From Buttiauxella gaviniae (GTDB taxonomy: Bacteria; Pseudomonadota; Gammaproteobacteria; Enterobacterales; Enterobacteriaceae), in the NCBI RefSeq assembly GCF_040786275.1, contig NZ_JBFMVT010000002.1, positions 930,001 through 994,000 of the forward strand: DNA of 64,000 nt, in the 5' to 3' direction. The position numbers and the translations under genes are program-made. The notes beneath the pieces were generated by a model. It ran no database searches, was not told the DNA's origin, and saw only the letters and a list, made by a program, of their open reading frames with translations. Of this stretch, positions 40,684 through 51,030 are shown in pieces. Within the stretch, counting starts at the first letter, position 1. Each line of letters begins with the position of its first letter.

Positions 40684-43569
40684 TTATTTAGCGTCTACCT
40701 GTGGTAACGATTGTTGCAATCCGCTGACCTCCTTCCAGGTTTTCCAACCGTCCGGAGCGGCATACTCTGCCTTACCATTGTGGCTACCAGAAACTTGCGA
40801 CAGGACAGCCATTCCCTGCGGTTCAATCACCGCCTGGTGGAAGAAATCGGCCAGTTTTTGTGGGGTCAACTTTTTAATTTCGGCGACTACTTTATCACGC
40901 GAATCAAAGTCCAGGTTTCCACGATCAAAATCTTTGCTCAATTGCGAGGCTTCCTGAGACAAAGTTTGCGGCGCCTGCATTATTTCGGTGATCATTCCTT
41001 GCTGCAACTGCGCGAAATCTTCCGCACTCATATTACGTAATTTTTGCTCAGCGATTGGGTAAAACGCTTTAAAACGCTGATACAAATAGGCCGGTTGCTT
41101 ATCATTGCTTTGCAATAAGAAGCCGATTCCCCATTGACGGCCAATCGACATTGGGAAGGCAAATACCGCATAGCCCAACTGTTCCTGTGTGCGCAACTGG
41201 TTGTAGAACCACGGCTGAATGATCTGCCCCAACATTGAGCTATAAGCCGTACTCGCCATCTCGTCATAACCTTTCGGTACATAAACCGCGGCTAATGCTG
41301 AGTCAGTGCTGCTCCCCGTTTTTTCGAACATCGCTAAATGTTGTTTATCCACCAGCACGTCTTTATTGCGGCACCACTCATTCCCTTTGGTACCAAGCTG
41401 GCTTTGTACCCGATGCGCCAGATCTTTAGCCTGATCCGCAGACATATTACCCAGGACTAAAAACTCAGGTTTCGCATTGGTTTTTAATACTTCACGATAT
41501 TCGAGCACGTCTTTTAAGGTCAGCGTTGGCAATAATGCCCGGCGTATTTCACGCTGGAAATACGGCACCTGCGACACCATTTGTACAGGCATAATCGCCT
41601 GATCGTAGGCTTTGCCTTTTTCAGCAGAATCCATCATCTGTGCATACCATGACTTCGCCTGCTCAAGCTGTTCTTCCGTCGGTGTATAAGAGAAATACCC
41701 TTTTAACAGCGCTTCAAAAAGCTGCGGTAAACGTTGGGTGTAACCGTTGGCATTCACCATTAAGCCGCTGTTAGCGTTGGTCGAAAAACCAATTCCGCCG
41801 ATGGAAGCCTGATTACTGAGCTCGTCGAGGGCAATGCCCGCCAGGTAGTCATTTAAGGCAAACAGCACCTGATTTTTTGCACTGTCCATCGCCTGCGGGT
41901 TACGCAGCACCATGGTCACATCAGCTTTAGGTTCGCTGGCAAAGTAGTGACTTGGCATATACAGCACGCGTAATCCCGGTTCTTTCACCAGCAGCTCTGG
42001 ATGAGAATAGGTTTTGTCAGGTTTTACCAACGTAAAGTCGTCAGGAATGTACGGGTTCAACCGCGGCAACTCCAGCTTGATGGCCGCTGCTTTTTGCTGC
42101 CAGGTATCAAATACCTGCGGGGTAATTTTGTCGACCTGATAAGGGGCTTCGACAAAATAGGCCATTTTGTTGTGAGGCTCTTTCGGGCTGATATACCAAA
42201 CGCGAGCATTTTGCGGCGTCATCATATCCAAACGGGATTTAATCGCTGCGGGATCGTATTGATCGGCAATGTTTACGGCATCCAGCGTATGCTCGACAGG
42301 AACACGCAGCATGGTGTCAGCTAACCATTCAACGTAATCCATATCACGAGTAATCGACGGATAACGGAAGTCGAGATCCAGCACATGAGCCAGTTCATCG
42401 AAATAGCTTTTATCAACGCCCGTTTCACGCAATTTATTCAAATAGCTGAATATAGCGGCAACCACTTCATCCCGCTGTGCGAGGCCTTTGTCGGTTAACG
42501 AGACAGAAATGGCGAACACGCCACTATTCCCATTCACCAACGGGTCAGAATCAGCACGAATGCTGTCTGCAAGCCCCTGCTTTTGCAGCCAGTCAGAGAG
42601 CGTATTGTTGCTACGGTTGCCAATCAAATAGCCAATTAGCTCATCCGTTTTGCTGCGGAATTTATCGCTATTATTGTCGATGCGAAATTCAACGCGGACC
42701 ACTTTACGCGGCAGCGCTGGCACATAATGAATGACGATGCCTTTTTGCGCCTCGGTCACAACCGGCACATCAATAACAGGCCGTTCGATATTTTTATTCG
42801 GCACGCGACCATAAGTTTCTACAGCAATTTTAGCCAGTTCAGGCAGAGGCTTATTGCTGTAAATAACCGCTTTCATCAGGTTCGCGGAATAGTATTTATC
42901 CCGAAAAGCCACCAGCGCATCCAACAATTTACTACCCGGTTTATCACGCAGAGTTTCCAGATTCCCGCCAGAAAAACGCGAACCAGGGTGCGCTGGGTTA
43001 ATGGTTTCTGCACTAACCTGCGCCATACGCATACCGTCACGAGCGCGGGCCAGGGTCAGCTCGGCGTTCACCGCGTTACGTTCACGCTCGGCATACTCAG
43101 GGGCAAGGTTTGGCTCAGCGATAGCATCCGACAAGCGATCTACCGCTCCTTCCAACGCGTCATTTTCCACTTCGAGATAAAATGCGGTGCGGTAGGTCGC
43201 GGTGCTGGCGTTATGGCTGCCACCGTGCTTTTTGAGGAATTCTGACAGGCTATCCGGCTCGGGATATTTTTTGGAGCCCATCAGCGTCATGTGTTCAAGG
43301 TAGTGAGCCAGGCCAAGATGGTCGTCAGGATCTTCAAGGGATCCAACAGGCACCACCAGCGCAGACAATGACTTAACAGCCTGCGGATCAGAAACCAGCA
43401 GAACCGTCATGCCGTTATCAAGGCGCACAGCCTGATATTGGCGATTGTCTTTCTCACTTTTACGGATAGTTTCCTGGATAGGTTGCCAACCCGTGTCTGC
43501 CTGACTTAATGGTGCCCAAAGAGCAACTAACAAGAAAAGCGGTTTTAACCAGGTGCTGCATTTAGGCAT
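40684..43569 (-). CDS. ptrA: Protease III (pitrilysin) PtrA
   Basis: A periplasmic M16 zinc metallopeptidase that degrades small peptides. The protein is 961 residues against 962 in E. coli. The Sec signal peptide covers about residues 1-24 (LKPLFLLVALWAPLSQA). The inverted zinc motif HYLEH uses His89, Glu92 and His93, and the distal glutamate lies in RNAVNAELTLA. It sits between recC and recB on the same strand, as in E. coli. Confidence 0.97.
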   Translation of the reverse strand: MPKCSTWLKPLFLLVALWAPLSQADTGWQPIQETIRKSEKDNRQYQAVRLDNGMTVLLVSDPQAVKSLSALVVPVGSLEDPDDHLGLAHYLEHMTLMGSKKYPEPDSLSEFLKKHGGSHNASTATYRTAFYLEVENDALEGAVDRLSDAIAEPNLAPEYAERERNAVNAELTLARARDGMRMAQVSAETINPAHPGSRFSGGNLETLRDKPGSKLLDALVAFRDKYYSANLMKAVIYSNKPLPELAKIAVETYGRVPNKNIERPVIDVPVVTEAQKGIVIHYVPALPRKVVRVEFRIDNNSDKFRSKTDELIGYLIGNRSNNTLSDWLQKQGLADSIRADSDPLVNGNSGVFAISVSLTDKGLAQRDEVVAAIFSYLNKLRETGVDKSYFDELAHVLDLDFRYPSITRDMDYVEWLADTMLRVPVEHTLDAVNIADQYDPAAIKSRLDMMTPQNARVWYISPKEPHNKMAYFVEAPYQVDKITPQVFDTWQQKAAAIKLELPRLNPYIPDDFTLVKPDKTYSHPELLVKEPGLRVLYMPSHYFASEPKADVTMVLRNPQAMDSAKNQVLFALNDYLAGIALDELSNQASIGGIGFSTNANSGLMVNANGYTQRLPQLFEALLKGYFSYTPTEEQLEQAKSWYAQMMDSAEKGKAYDQAIMPVQMVSQVPYFQREIRRALLPTLTLKDVLEYREVLKTNAKPEFLVLGNMSADQAKDLAHRVQSQLGTKGNEWCRNKDVLVDKQHLAMFEKTGSSTDSALAAVYVPKGYDEMASTAYSSMLGQIIQPWFYNQLRTQEQLGYAVFAFPMSIGRQWGIGFLLQSNDKQPAYLYQRFKAFYPIAEQKLRNMSAEDFAQLQQGMITEIMQAPQTLSQEASQLSKDFDRGNLDFDSRDKVVAEIKKLTPQKLADFFHQAVIEPQGMAVLSQVSGSHNGKAEYAAPDGWKTWKEVSGLQQSLPQVDAK

Positions 43570-43724
43570 TCACGAACCTCATAATCACGAAACTTCCTAA
43601 CTCACTCATCATTAACAACTTTTAAAAACAATCTGTTATTTTAGTTGTTTCTTTTTTCGCCAATCCTGAGCAAGTTGCGCATCATAAATGAACCTGCCGG
43701 ATTGTGCAATTTTTATACTATTAT

Positions 43725-46700
43725 TTAGGCTTTATTGAAGCGAAACATCGGCAGCAAGTAACGCTCAGCTTCGGTAATAATCGCTTCGTAGTAATCAGGC
43801 TCCAGAGTTCGATACAGGCGTTGCAACCACATATCTGCCCCCTCGCCTTCTACTCGCTGATTACCTTCCCAGGCGGCCAATAGCTTACTTTTGGCTTTCT
43901 GTTGCGTTTGCTCATCCCATAAAATGGCATCATTTGCCGGTTCATAACAGGCTTTTATCCATGCCCCACCGCTTACAGGCAGTAATATGAGCGGCTCAAC
44001 CCATCCTTTCCGGTATCCCTCAACCAGTTGCCTGAGGTACTGTTGCGCCTGTTTCACCTCCAGTGCAGTGAATTTCCACTCGGTTGAATCACGTCCATAA
44101 AGACGGCTTTCGCCCTTTCCACCCATCGCGCACCAAACCACATGTTCAATCCACAATTGCAGACCGTGTGCGGGGTTCAGAATTGACGGACGCCAACGCA
44201 GCAGCCCATCGTCCTGAACATCCGACAACCACCCTTCCAGACTTGTTCCATCAACCTGCAGTGAGACTTCCAGGCTGCTACCATTTTGCCGCTCGGCTCT
44301 CACTTTTTGCGCCAGCTCCTCCATTTCGAGTAACTGGTTTTCCCATAATATTTCGCCAAATGCGCCATACGGCAACGTGCCTGCCGCCCGGTAACGACGG
44401 AACAACTGCTGCGTATCGCCTTCCTGAACCAGGGTATTCAGCAATTCCTGATTCATCTGGAAACGTTCAAGGCTATCTAATGTGAAAGGTTCGGCGTCAG
44501 GAAGATCGGTTTCTTCAAGCCTGAAGTGAATCCCGAGACGCATCTGGAAGAACGCGCGTACAGGGTGTCGCCAGAAACGTTGTAACTGATCCAGCGTAAT
44601 GATCTCATGAACCTTTTCTTGCAACGGCTGAATAAACGGCACCTGGGTTTGGCCCTGCTCACTCGCAGCGGGTAGCCATTCGTTAGCGTAACTTTGCGAT
44701 GTCGTTCCTGGTAAAAAATTACCTGCTTCAAAGGGAGTGCGGTGGTGCTGTTGAACCAGATGCTTTTTCACCTGTTCGCTGCTTTCATCGCAGGTACGTT
44801 CAACGTCTCGCGGCAAGCAGTGGCTTTGCGCGATGTAATCCAGCAGTTCGTCAACCAATACAGAAGGATAGCGTTGACTGTTATCCTGGATTGAGCGCCC
44901 AATATAGCTGATATAAAAACGTACCTGCGCGGAGTTGAGGGCCTCCAGGAACAAATAGCGGTCATCATCCCGGCGGCTACGATCCCCACGCTGCGGTTTT
45001 TGGCTCATCAAATCGAACCCAAGCGGCGCTAAAGTACGCGGGTAAATGCCGTCATTCATGCCCAGCAAGCAAACCACTTTAAATGGGATAGAACGCATCG
45101 GCATCAGGGTGCAGAAGTTGATTGGCCCGGCTAAGAAGCGTTGGCTGATACGCTCCTGGTCAAGCCGTTGAGCCAGATCATCCCGCAATAAAACCAGCTG
45201 AACGTTTTCCTGATATTGCGATTCCACACCGTATTTGATGATTTCTTGCCACTGCTGCTCAATAAGCGCCAACGCAGCTTCAGTTTCCGTATCAGGCAGG
45301 AAGAAACTCGTTAACATCTCGCGACAGACGGTCGTCCATTCCGTTAATGGCCGCGCCACGGAAAGCTCACGCCGCCAAATATTCAGCTGCATTAAGAGCT
45401 CAGCCAGTTGTCCAACAAGTTCAGCAATTAAACCGCTCGATTCATCGTAAGGAAGGATCGACTGCCATTCCCCCGCCTGGCTTTCCATCGCATAGCCAAG
45501 CAGCATACGGGTTAAGCCAAAGCGCCATGTATGCTGCCCGGTTGCCGGGAGATCCAGTTCTCTCACGTTGTCATCATCAATCCCCCATCGGATTCCTGAC
45601 TCATTGACCCATAGACGTAAATAACGCAGTCCTTCTTCGTTAATAGAAAAACGGGCGGCTAAGGCAGGAACTTCAAGCAGAGCAAGAACATCTTGCGCAG
45701 CAAAACGGCTATCAGGGAGTGAAAGTAATGAGATAAAGGCTTGTAGGGCCGGGTGCGCCTGACGGGCACGACGGTCAGAAATAGCAAAAGGAAGCCTGCG
45801 CTCGCCAACGGCGCTGCCAAATACCGCCTGGATAAAGGGGCTGTAACTGTCGATATCTGCCACCATCACGATAATATCGCGCGGGGTTAGCGTCGGGTCA
45901 GCATCCAGCATCGCCAGAAGTTGATCGTGCAGGACTTCAACTTCGCGCTGAGGGCTATGACATTCGTGGAAAGTGACAGAACGATCGTCCGCAGAAAGAA
46001 TGCGTTTTTTATGGCTATGTTCAAACTCGTCTTCGGTTAGCCCGGTAACCGCATTGTTCTGAAGCTCAAGCAAATCAAACTGCAAACAACTCAGCAGGTT
46101 AGTAGGTTCAAGATCGACAAATACGTCAATTTCCTCAAAATGTTGTAGTTCAGCTAACAGGAAAGTGTAATCCCGTCCTAACTTTCCCCATGACGCCAGC
46201 AACGGGTTGCCAATATCTTGCTGACCGTCATCGTTAAACAGCGAAGAAGCTGTCTCGCTATCTTTAAACAATGGAAGAGTGATCTCTTCCTGGGCATGTT
46301 TCCGGCGGCGGCGACTAATCAACCGGGCAAAATAGGCAGGGTCTTTAATATCGCCCCAGTAGTAACGACATGGGTTGGTAAACAGCAAATGCACATCAAT
46401 ATGTTTACCCAGCGCCTGAAGTGCCTGAAGGTAGACCGGAGGCAATGCCGAAATACCGCAGATAAAGACGCGGGCAGGCAAGCCCTGAGGGCATTCACGG
46501 CTTGATTCCAGGGTATCAATGAAACGTTGATACAGGTTTGCACGGTGCCATTCTGGTTGCCCAAGTTCATGCGTATGGCGAACTAATGCTGCCCACAGCG
46601 GGGCCTGCCACAGTTGCGCTTCCCCCACATTGTCGACAAGCTCCCCTTTTTCCCAATGGCTTAACCAACCCGGTCGATATACTAAATATTGGTCATAGAG

Positions 46701-47099
46701 ATCGGCAATTCTTGAGGCCAACTGAGAGAGTTTTCTGCCATTTTCATCCTGTTCCAGATATTGGTTCAGCAAGGCAAATTCAGGCCTTTCGAGCATCGTG
46801 GGGATGAGCGTCATCAACTTCCAGCTCATACTCTGCTTATTGAACGCACTTTGTTCCGGGATGTTTGGTAACACCCGTACAAACATATCCCAGATAAAAC
46901 TCGCCGGAAGCGGGAAACTAATGTTCGCCGCAATACCAAATTTTTGAGCCAGCGTCATTTGCAGCCATTGCGCCATACCAGTGCTTTGTACCAACACAAC
47001 CTCTGGTTGGAAAGGGTCCGGCAGCGGTTGCCTTTCCACAATAAATTCCATAATTGCTTCCAGCACATCCAGGCGGTTGGAATGGTAAACACGCAACAT
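43725..47099 (-). CDS. recC: Exodeoxyribonuclease V gamma subunit RecC
   Basis: RecC recognises Chi and splits the strands in RecBCD. The protein is 1124 residues from MLRVYHSNRLDVLEA against 1122 in E. coli. It has a dead helicase fold without Walker motifs; conserved blocks are VQSTGMAQWLQM, MVADIDSYSPFIQAVFG, AISDRRARQ and SQKPQRGDRSRRDDDRYLFLEAL. I chose 47099 because the upstream part of the open frame is the ppdC coding region in another frame. Only 7 bp separate it from ppdC. Confidence 0.97.
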   Translation of the reverse strand: MLRVYHSNRLDVLEAIMEFIVERQPLPDPFQPEVVLVQSTGMAQWLQMTLAQKFGIAANISFPLPASFIWDMFVRVLPNIPEQSAFNKQSMSWKLMTLIPTMLERPEFALLNQYLEQDENGRKLSQLASRIADLYDQYLVYRPGWLSHWEKGELVDNVGEAQLWQAPLWAALVRHTHELGQPEWHRANLYQRFIDTLESSRECPQGLPARVFICGISALPPVYLQALQALGKHIDVHLLFTNPCRYYWGDIKDPAYFARLISRRRRKHAQEEITLPLFKDSETASSLFNDDGQQDIGNPLLASWGKLGRDYTFLLAELQHFEEIDVFVDLEPTNLLSCLQFDLLELQNNAVTGLTEDEFEHSHKKRILSADDRSVTFHECHSPQREVEVLHDQLLAMLDADPTLTPRDIIVMVADIDSYSPFIQAVFGSAVGERRLPFAISDRRARQAHPALQAFISLLSLPDSRFAAQDVLALLEVPALAARFSINEEGLRYLRLWVNESGIRWGIDDDNVRELDLPATGQHTWRFGLTRMLLGYAMESQAGEWQSILPYDESSGLIAELVGQLAELLMQLNIWRRELSVARPLTEWTTVCREMLTSFFLPDTETEAALALIEQQWQEIIKYGVESQYQENVQLVLLRDDLAQRLDQERISQRFLAGPINFCTLMPMRSIPFKVVCLLGMNDGIYPRTLAPLGFDLMSQKPQRGDRSRRDDDRYLFLEALNSAQVRFYISYIGRSIQDNSQRYPSVLVDELLDYIAQSHCLPRDVERTCDESSEQVKKHLVQQHHRTPFEAGNFLPGTTSQSYANEWLPAASEQGQTQVPFIQPLQEKVHEIITLDQLQRFWRHPVRAFFQMRLGIHFRLEETDLPDAEPFTLDSLERFQMNQELLNTLVQEGDTQQLFRRYRAAGTLPYGAFGEILWENQLLEMEELAQKVRAERQNGSSLEVSLQVDGTSLEGWLSDVQDDGLLRWRPSILNPAHGLQLWIEHVVWCAMGGKGESRLYGRDSTEWKFTALEVKQAQQYLRQLVEGYRKGWVEPLILLPVSGGAWIKACYEPANDAILWDEQTQQKAKSKLLAAWEGNQRVEGEGADMWLQRLYRTLEPDYYEAIITEAERYLLPMFRFNKA

Positions 47100-47106
47100 A
47101 GAATCG

Positions 47107-47448
47107 CTACTCCTGACTTTTCTCGTTCTGAGGACAATGTAACCGCGCCAACTGCCCGGTTCGCCCAACAGGGCTGGTAATCGTAACGGTGATGCTGACA
47201 CATCCCGCCGCTGATGTCTGCTGCCGACTGACTTTCCATTCACTGGTTGGCAATGGTGATTCGGGTTCCCCCATTTCGGCGGCTAATCGCCAAAGCTGAC
47301 GGAATTGCCATTGTGACTGGAATCCCTGCTGTAAGACGCGGTGATAACCCAATAAGGCCAGCATCACCACTGAAAACAGCGCCATCGCACAAAGCACTTC
47401 AATCAAACTGAATCCACTCTGGATTGATTTTACTGGGGTAACTGGCAC
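47107..47448 (-). CDS. ppdC: Prepilin peptidase-dependent protein C (pseudopilin-like)
   Basis: A type IV pilin-like protein of about 113 residues. The prepilin cleavage and helix motif is GFSLIEVLCAMALFSVVMLALLG, followed by a short globular part ending RTGQLARLHCPQ. I chose the GTG at 47448 because GGAGG lies seven bases upstream; it overlaps ygdB by 19 bases. A TTG at 47472 is an alternative. Last of ppdA-ppdB-ygdB-ppdC and directly before recC. Confidence 0.85.
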   Translation of the reverse strand: MPVTPVKSIQSGFSLIEVLCAMALFSVVMLALLGYHRVLQQGFQSQWQFRQLWRLAAEMGEPESPLPTSEWKVSRQQTSAAGCVSITVTITSPVGRTGQLARLHCPQNEKSQE

Positions 47449-47864
47449 TGGGCAGCCTCCGTTAGCGGGCAAAAATCAAGCCAGCCATGTGGCATTGATA
47501 ACCAACGTGAGTTATCTATCGTTCCCCACTGCCAGAGCGTTAAAGGTGTTTGCTGGCCTGAAATAACGCCATATACAGCCAATACAAACTCACTCTTTTC
47601 TACGTGTAATACACACGCTTTCCAGCCTTTTTCTGGCCGGTGTTGGCATTGCCATTTTTGCTGCGGTTGCCACAATAGCTGGCTCCCCCAGGCTTGAGCT
47701 GAAGCGGCGGCTACATATTGTTTAATAAAACTGACTTCACTGGTCACCAAATGGCGTTGGTGACTTAGCTGCTGTTGCAATCCACTGAGCATAAGTATCC
47801 CTAAAGAAAACAATAGCAGCACGAACCCAAGGGTAGAGTTTCCTTTCTCAGCGAGTCTGGTCAC
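47430..47864 (-). CDS. ygdB: DUF2509 protein YgdB (PilX/GspK-like minor component)
   Basis: A 144-residue protein with an N-terminal hydrophobic helix (FVLLLFSLGILMLSGLQQQL, about 14-33) and a small C-terminal domain ending WLDFCPLTEAAQCQLP. Its role in the pseudopilin set is presumed from position. The start is GTG at 47864, overlapping the ppdB stop by four bases. E. coli YgdB is 135 residues, and similarity is moderate. Confidence 0.87.
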   Translation of the reverse strand: MTRLAEKGNSTLGFVLLLFSLGILMLSGLQQQLSHQRHLVTSEVSFIKQYVAAASAQAWGSQLLWQPQQKWQCQHRPEKGWKACVLHVEKSEFVLAVYGVISGQQTPLTLWQWGTIDNSRWLSMPHGWLDFCPLTEAAQCQLPQ

Positions 47865-48421
47865 AGGTTGTATCCCGCAACGATATGGCGTAAAGACACC
47901 GGGGTTTCGCCCTTTCTGAAAGCGGCTGCCAACTCAATTACCAGTAGTGGAGGCAGAGAATGTCGCGCCATCTGGGTTACTGAAAATTTTTGTATCACCA
48001 TAGTGGCGGGATCGGAGATCTTCTCCCAGCCGCTACCTTCACAGCTGGTTGCACCACGCATCGCTTCCAGAGTGTTATTGTTAAGACGAAACCCAGTCTG
48101 CTCAGCTTCCGAATGGCCGGAAGGTTCCCATCGACCATTACTGTTGCTATCCCATTGCAACAGAACACACTCGCCCCCCTTGCGCAGTGCCAGCCCATTG
48201 CCCTGGCACTTTCCGTGACAGTAACCTGCACGTTGCAATTGTTTTCCCACGCTAAACGCCAATTGCCACAGCGATTCTTGCAAGGTTTCTTTTTGATATT
48301 GTTGCAGCACTGCTCGCTGTAAAACAGGAAATAACCGGCCTGCGCCCAGCAAAACAATACTGCTCAATGCCATCGCAATAAGTGTTTCAAGTAAGGTGAA
48401 TCCATGCTGATTTAGCTGCAT
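47861..48421 (-). CDS. ppdB: Prepilin peptidase-dependent protein B
   Basis: A minor pseudopilin of 186 residues against 187 in E. coli. The prepilin motif HGFTLLETLIAMALSSIVLLG lies near the N terminus, followed by a globular domain with RAGYCHGKCQGNGL, QWDSNSNGRWEPSG and RGATSCEGSGW. It overlaps ppdA by 10 bases and ygdB by 4. Confidence 0.92.
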   Translation of the reverse strand: MQLNQHGFTLLETLIAMALSSIVLLGAGRLFPVLQRAVLQQYQKETLQESLWQLAFSVGKQLQRAGYCHGKCQGNGLALRKGGECVLLQWDSNSNGRWEPSGHSEAEQTGFRLNNNTLEAMRGATSCEGSGWEKISDPATMVIQKFSVTQMARHSLPPLLVIELAAAFRKGETPVSLRHIVAGYNL

Positions 48422-48885
48422 TTGTTACTCCCTGTCACTTCGCAGACACGAATTCGTCCCTGAGCCGAAAGTATAATGCGCCACTTTCCGGTAGGACTTT
48501 GTACCGTAATATGCCCGGGCCAGGCGGTGTTTCTTACCCCATAAAAACCAAGCCCCGGCGTTATCTCTGTGATATCAACATCTGCAAAAGGCTGGACCAA
48601 CTGCCAGCGCCCCCCTGGCTTACAGGTGTTTACATCAATCTGTTTGCTCGACAAACACCAGCCTCCCGCACTGCGATTTACCCTAAGCAAATGGTCGCGG
48701 TTATGCCAGTTAGCGTCGCTGCGCAACTGTTCAAGCAGATTGCGAATCTGCTGCGTAGCGATCCCCAGCCGCTGCTGTTGCTGCCACTTTTGCCAGCCGT
48801 AAACCCCGCCTGCGCTAAGCATTGCAACAAGGGCCATCACCACCATCATTTCTATCAGGCTGAAGCCATGTTCTTTTGTTTTCAT
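48412..48885 (-). CDS. ppdA: Prepilin peptidase-dependent protein A
   Basis: A GspH/FimT-like minor pseudopilin of 157 residues (156 in E. coli). The prepilin motif is HGFSLIEMMVVMALVAML near the N terminus; the body has RSDANWHNRDH, YGVRNTAWPGHI and a C-terminal cysteine pair. I chose 48885 (MKTKEHGFSL); the upstream frame lacks a start matching the family. First gene of the pseudopilin cluster; 135 bp upstream, the thyA terminator ends the preceding unit. Confidence 0.92.
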   Translation of the reverse strand: MKTKEHGFSLIEMMVVMALVAMLSAGGVYGWQKWQQQQRLGIATQQIRNLLEQLRSDANWHNRDHLLRVNRSAGGWCLSSKQIDVNTCKPGGRWQLVQPFADVDITEITPGLGFYGVRNTAWPGHITVQSPTGKWRIILSAQGRIRVCEVTGSNKCS

Positions 48886-49020
48886 GGCGGCATTGTGCCC
48901 ACTGCCAGATTCTCCGCTACTGGCAAAGGTTTGTTTTTCGAGAGCTCTCGAAGGAAAGTTTTGCTGTTGCAATAGATTACAAAAGCGCAGGAAGGCGGCT
49001 CGCAAAGCTATCTTTTGGGC

Positions 49021-49050
49021 AAAAAAAACCGGCGCACAAATGGCACCGGT
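49021..49050 (-). terminator. thyA terminator
   Basis: Stem ACCGGTGC/GCGCCGGT with one G-U pair and a seven-base loop, followed on the minus strand by eight T. Confidence 0.9.
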
Positions 49051-49069
49051 TATGGCAGGCTGTCAGCGA

Positions 49070-49864
49070 TTAGATAGCCACAGGAGCTTTAATCGCTGGG
49101 TGAGGATCGTAGCCTTCTATTTCGAAATCTTCAAAACGGTAGTCAAACAGAGATTCAGGTTTGCGTTTGATGACCAATTTTGGCAGCGCACGCGGTTCGC
49201 GAGTTAATTGCAAACGCGTTTGCTCCAGGTGATTGCTGTACAGGTGAGTATCCCCCCCGGTCCAGACAAAATCGCCCACTTCCAGGTCGCACTGTTGCGC
49301 CATCATATGCACCAGCAAAGCGTAGCTGGCGATATTAAATGGAAGACCTAAGAAGATATCGCAAGAACGCTGGTAAAGCTGGCAGGAGAGTTTGCCGTCA
49401 GCAACATAGAACTGGAAGAAAGCGTGGCACGGGGCCAGCGCCATTTTGTCCAGCTCGCCCACGTTCCATGCAGAAACAATGATACGGCGTGAATCCGGAT
49501 CGTTTTTAAGCTGGTTAATTACGGTGGTTAGCTGGTCAATGTGACGACCATCAGGCGTAGCCCAGGAACGCCACTGCTTACCATACACCGGGCCAAGGTC
49601 ACCATTTTCATCTGCCCATTCGTCCCAGATTGAGACGTTGTTTTCATGCAGATAGGCCACGTTGGTGTCACCTTTCAAAAACCACAGCAGTTCATGAATG
49701 ATGGAGCGTAAATGGCAGCGTTTAGTGGTAACCAGCGGGAAACCATCTTGCAGATTAAAGCGCATCTGATGACCGAAAATCGACAGCGTACCCGTGCCGG
49801 TACGGTCATCTTTTGGTGTGCCGTTTTCCAGCACATGTTTCATCAAATCAAGATACTGTTGCAT
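49070..49864 (-). CDS. thyA: Thymidylate synthase ThyA
   Basis: ThyA methylates dUMP to dTMP with methylenetetrahydrofolate. The protein is 264 residues, and catalytic Cys146 lies in [23 protein letters not shown], the dUMP-binding [18 protein letters not shown] and the invariant C-terminal PVAI are present. It starts 6 bp after lgt on the same strand, so it is in the lgt-thyA unit. Confidence 0.98.
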   Translation of the reverse strand: MQQYLDLMKHVLENGTPKDDRTGTGTLSIFGHQMRFNLQDGFPLVTTKRCHLRSIIHELLWFLKGDTNVAYLHENNVSIWDEWADENGDLGPVYGKQWRSWATPDGRHIDQLTTVINQLKNDPDSRRIIVSAWNVGELDKMALAPCHAFFQFYVADGKLSCQLYQRSCDIFLGLPFNIASYALLVHMMAQQCDLEVGDFVWTGGDTHLYSNHLEQTRLQLTREPRALPKLVIKRKPESLFDYRFEDFEIEGYDPHPAIKAPVAI

Positions 49865-49870
49865 GTTTCC

Positions 49871-50746
49871 TCACGAAAGCTGTTGCTGTGGACGGCGACG
49901 ATACGCCCAAACCATCATAATCACACCCGCGACAATCATCGGAATCGAGAGGATTTGCCCCATGCTGATGTACTGAACCCAGGCACCGGTAAACTGTTGG
50001 TCCGGCTGGCGGAAGAATTCAACGATGATACGGAATGCGCCATAGCCAATCAGGAACAGGCCAGAAACGGCCCCCATTGGGCGCGGCTTGCGGATAAATA
50101 GGTTAAGAATGATGAAGAGCACAATGCCTTCCAAAACCATTTCATAAAGCTGGGAAGGATGGCGCGGCAGTACGCCGTAGGTGTTAAACAAAGACTGCCA
50201 TTCTGGATGAGTGGCAAGCAGGCCGATGTCTTCGCTACGGGAGCCCGGGAACAACATGGCCCACTGGAAGTTTGGATCAACACGGCCCCACAATTCACCA
50301 TTGATGAAGTTGCCAAGGCGGCCAGCGCCCAGGCCAAATGGAATCAGTGGCGCAATGAAATCAGCGACCTGGAAGAAGGAGCGCTGGGTTCGACGCGCGA
50401 ACCAGATCATCACGCAGATAACACCGACCAGTCCACCGTGGAAGGACATGCCGCCATCCCAGACTTTGAACAGGTACAGGGGATCGGCAAGGAAAGCAGG
50501 CAGGTTGTAGAAGAAAACATACCCAAGACGCCCACCCAAGAAAACACCCAGGAAGCCCGCGTAGAGCAGGTTTTCTACTTCGTCTTTTGTCCAACCGCTG
50601 CCTGGCTTATTGGCACGGCGGCCCGCAAGCCACATGGCAAACACGAAACCGACCAGGTACATCACGCCATACCAGTGCAAAGAGACTGGCCCGACGGAAA
50701 AAATCACCGGGTCAAATTCAGGGAAATGCAGATAGCCACTATTCAT
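49871..50746 (-). CDS. lgt: Prolipoprotein diacylglyceryl transferase Lgt
   Basis: An inner-membrane enzyme that transfers diacylglycerol from phosphatidylglycerol to the lipobox cysteine. The protein is 291 residues with seven hydrophobic helices. Essential residues are visible: His103 (SFHGGLVG) and Arg143 ([14 protein letters not shown]). It substrates in this window include MltA, YgdI and YgdR. The 284-bp gap upstream to ptsP holds its promoter and no gene. Confidence 0.97.
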   Translation of the reverse strand: MNSGYLHFPEFDPVIFSVGPVSLHWYGVMYLVGFVFAMWLAGRRANKPGSGWTKDEVENLLYAGFLGVFLGGRLGYVFFYNLPAFLADPLYLFKVWDGGMSFHGGLVGVICVMIWFARRTQRSFFQVADFIAPLIPFGLGAGRLGNFINGELWGRVDPNFQWAMLFPGSRSEDIGLLATHPEWQSLFNTYGVLPRHPSQLYEMVLEGIVLFIILNLFIRKPRPMGAVSGLFLIGYGAFRIIVEFFRQPDQQFTGAWVQYISMGQILSIPMIVAGVIMMVWAYRRRPQQQLS

Positions 50747-51030
50747 CTGTCACCACAAACCGTTGTTACCCCACCGAAAGTCGACGATGGGTTGCAAGTA
50801 CGCATCTGTGCTGATGCGCTCCGAAAGCAGCGGATCATAGCACAAAGGGTGGGAGGGTTGAGTCGGGCAAGTTGTAAAAGATATGTAATATAGCCGTCAT
50901 CCCTCAAGCCACAGAGGTGTTAGCAGCACTCATAAACCCGAATGACTTACTAAAGGGGTTTATTCCCTTACCGTCTACCTGTAACTCGAATGCTAACGGC
51001 TATTTATAAACTGGAGAAACAACGGGCGCC

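Noticed and set aside
40646-40690. CRISPR array at the repeat-like sequence
   Set aside because: Only one repeat copy is present; both sides are coding sequence of recB and ptrA, with no spacer or second repeat.
47100-47243. 48-codon N-terminal extension of RecC
   Set aside because: That stretch codes for the end of ppdC in another frame, and the family start is MLRVYHSN.
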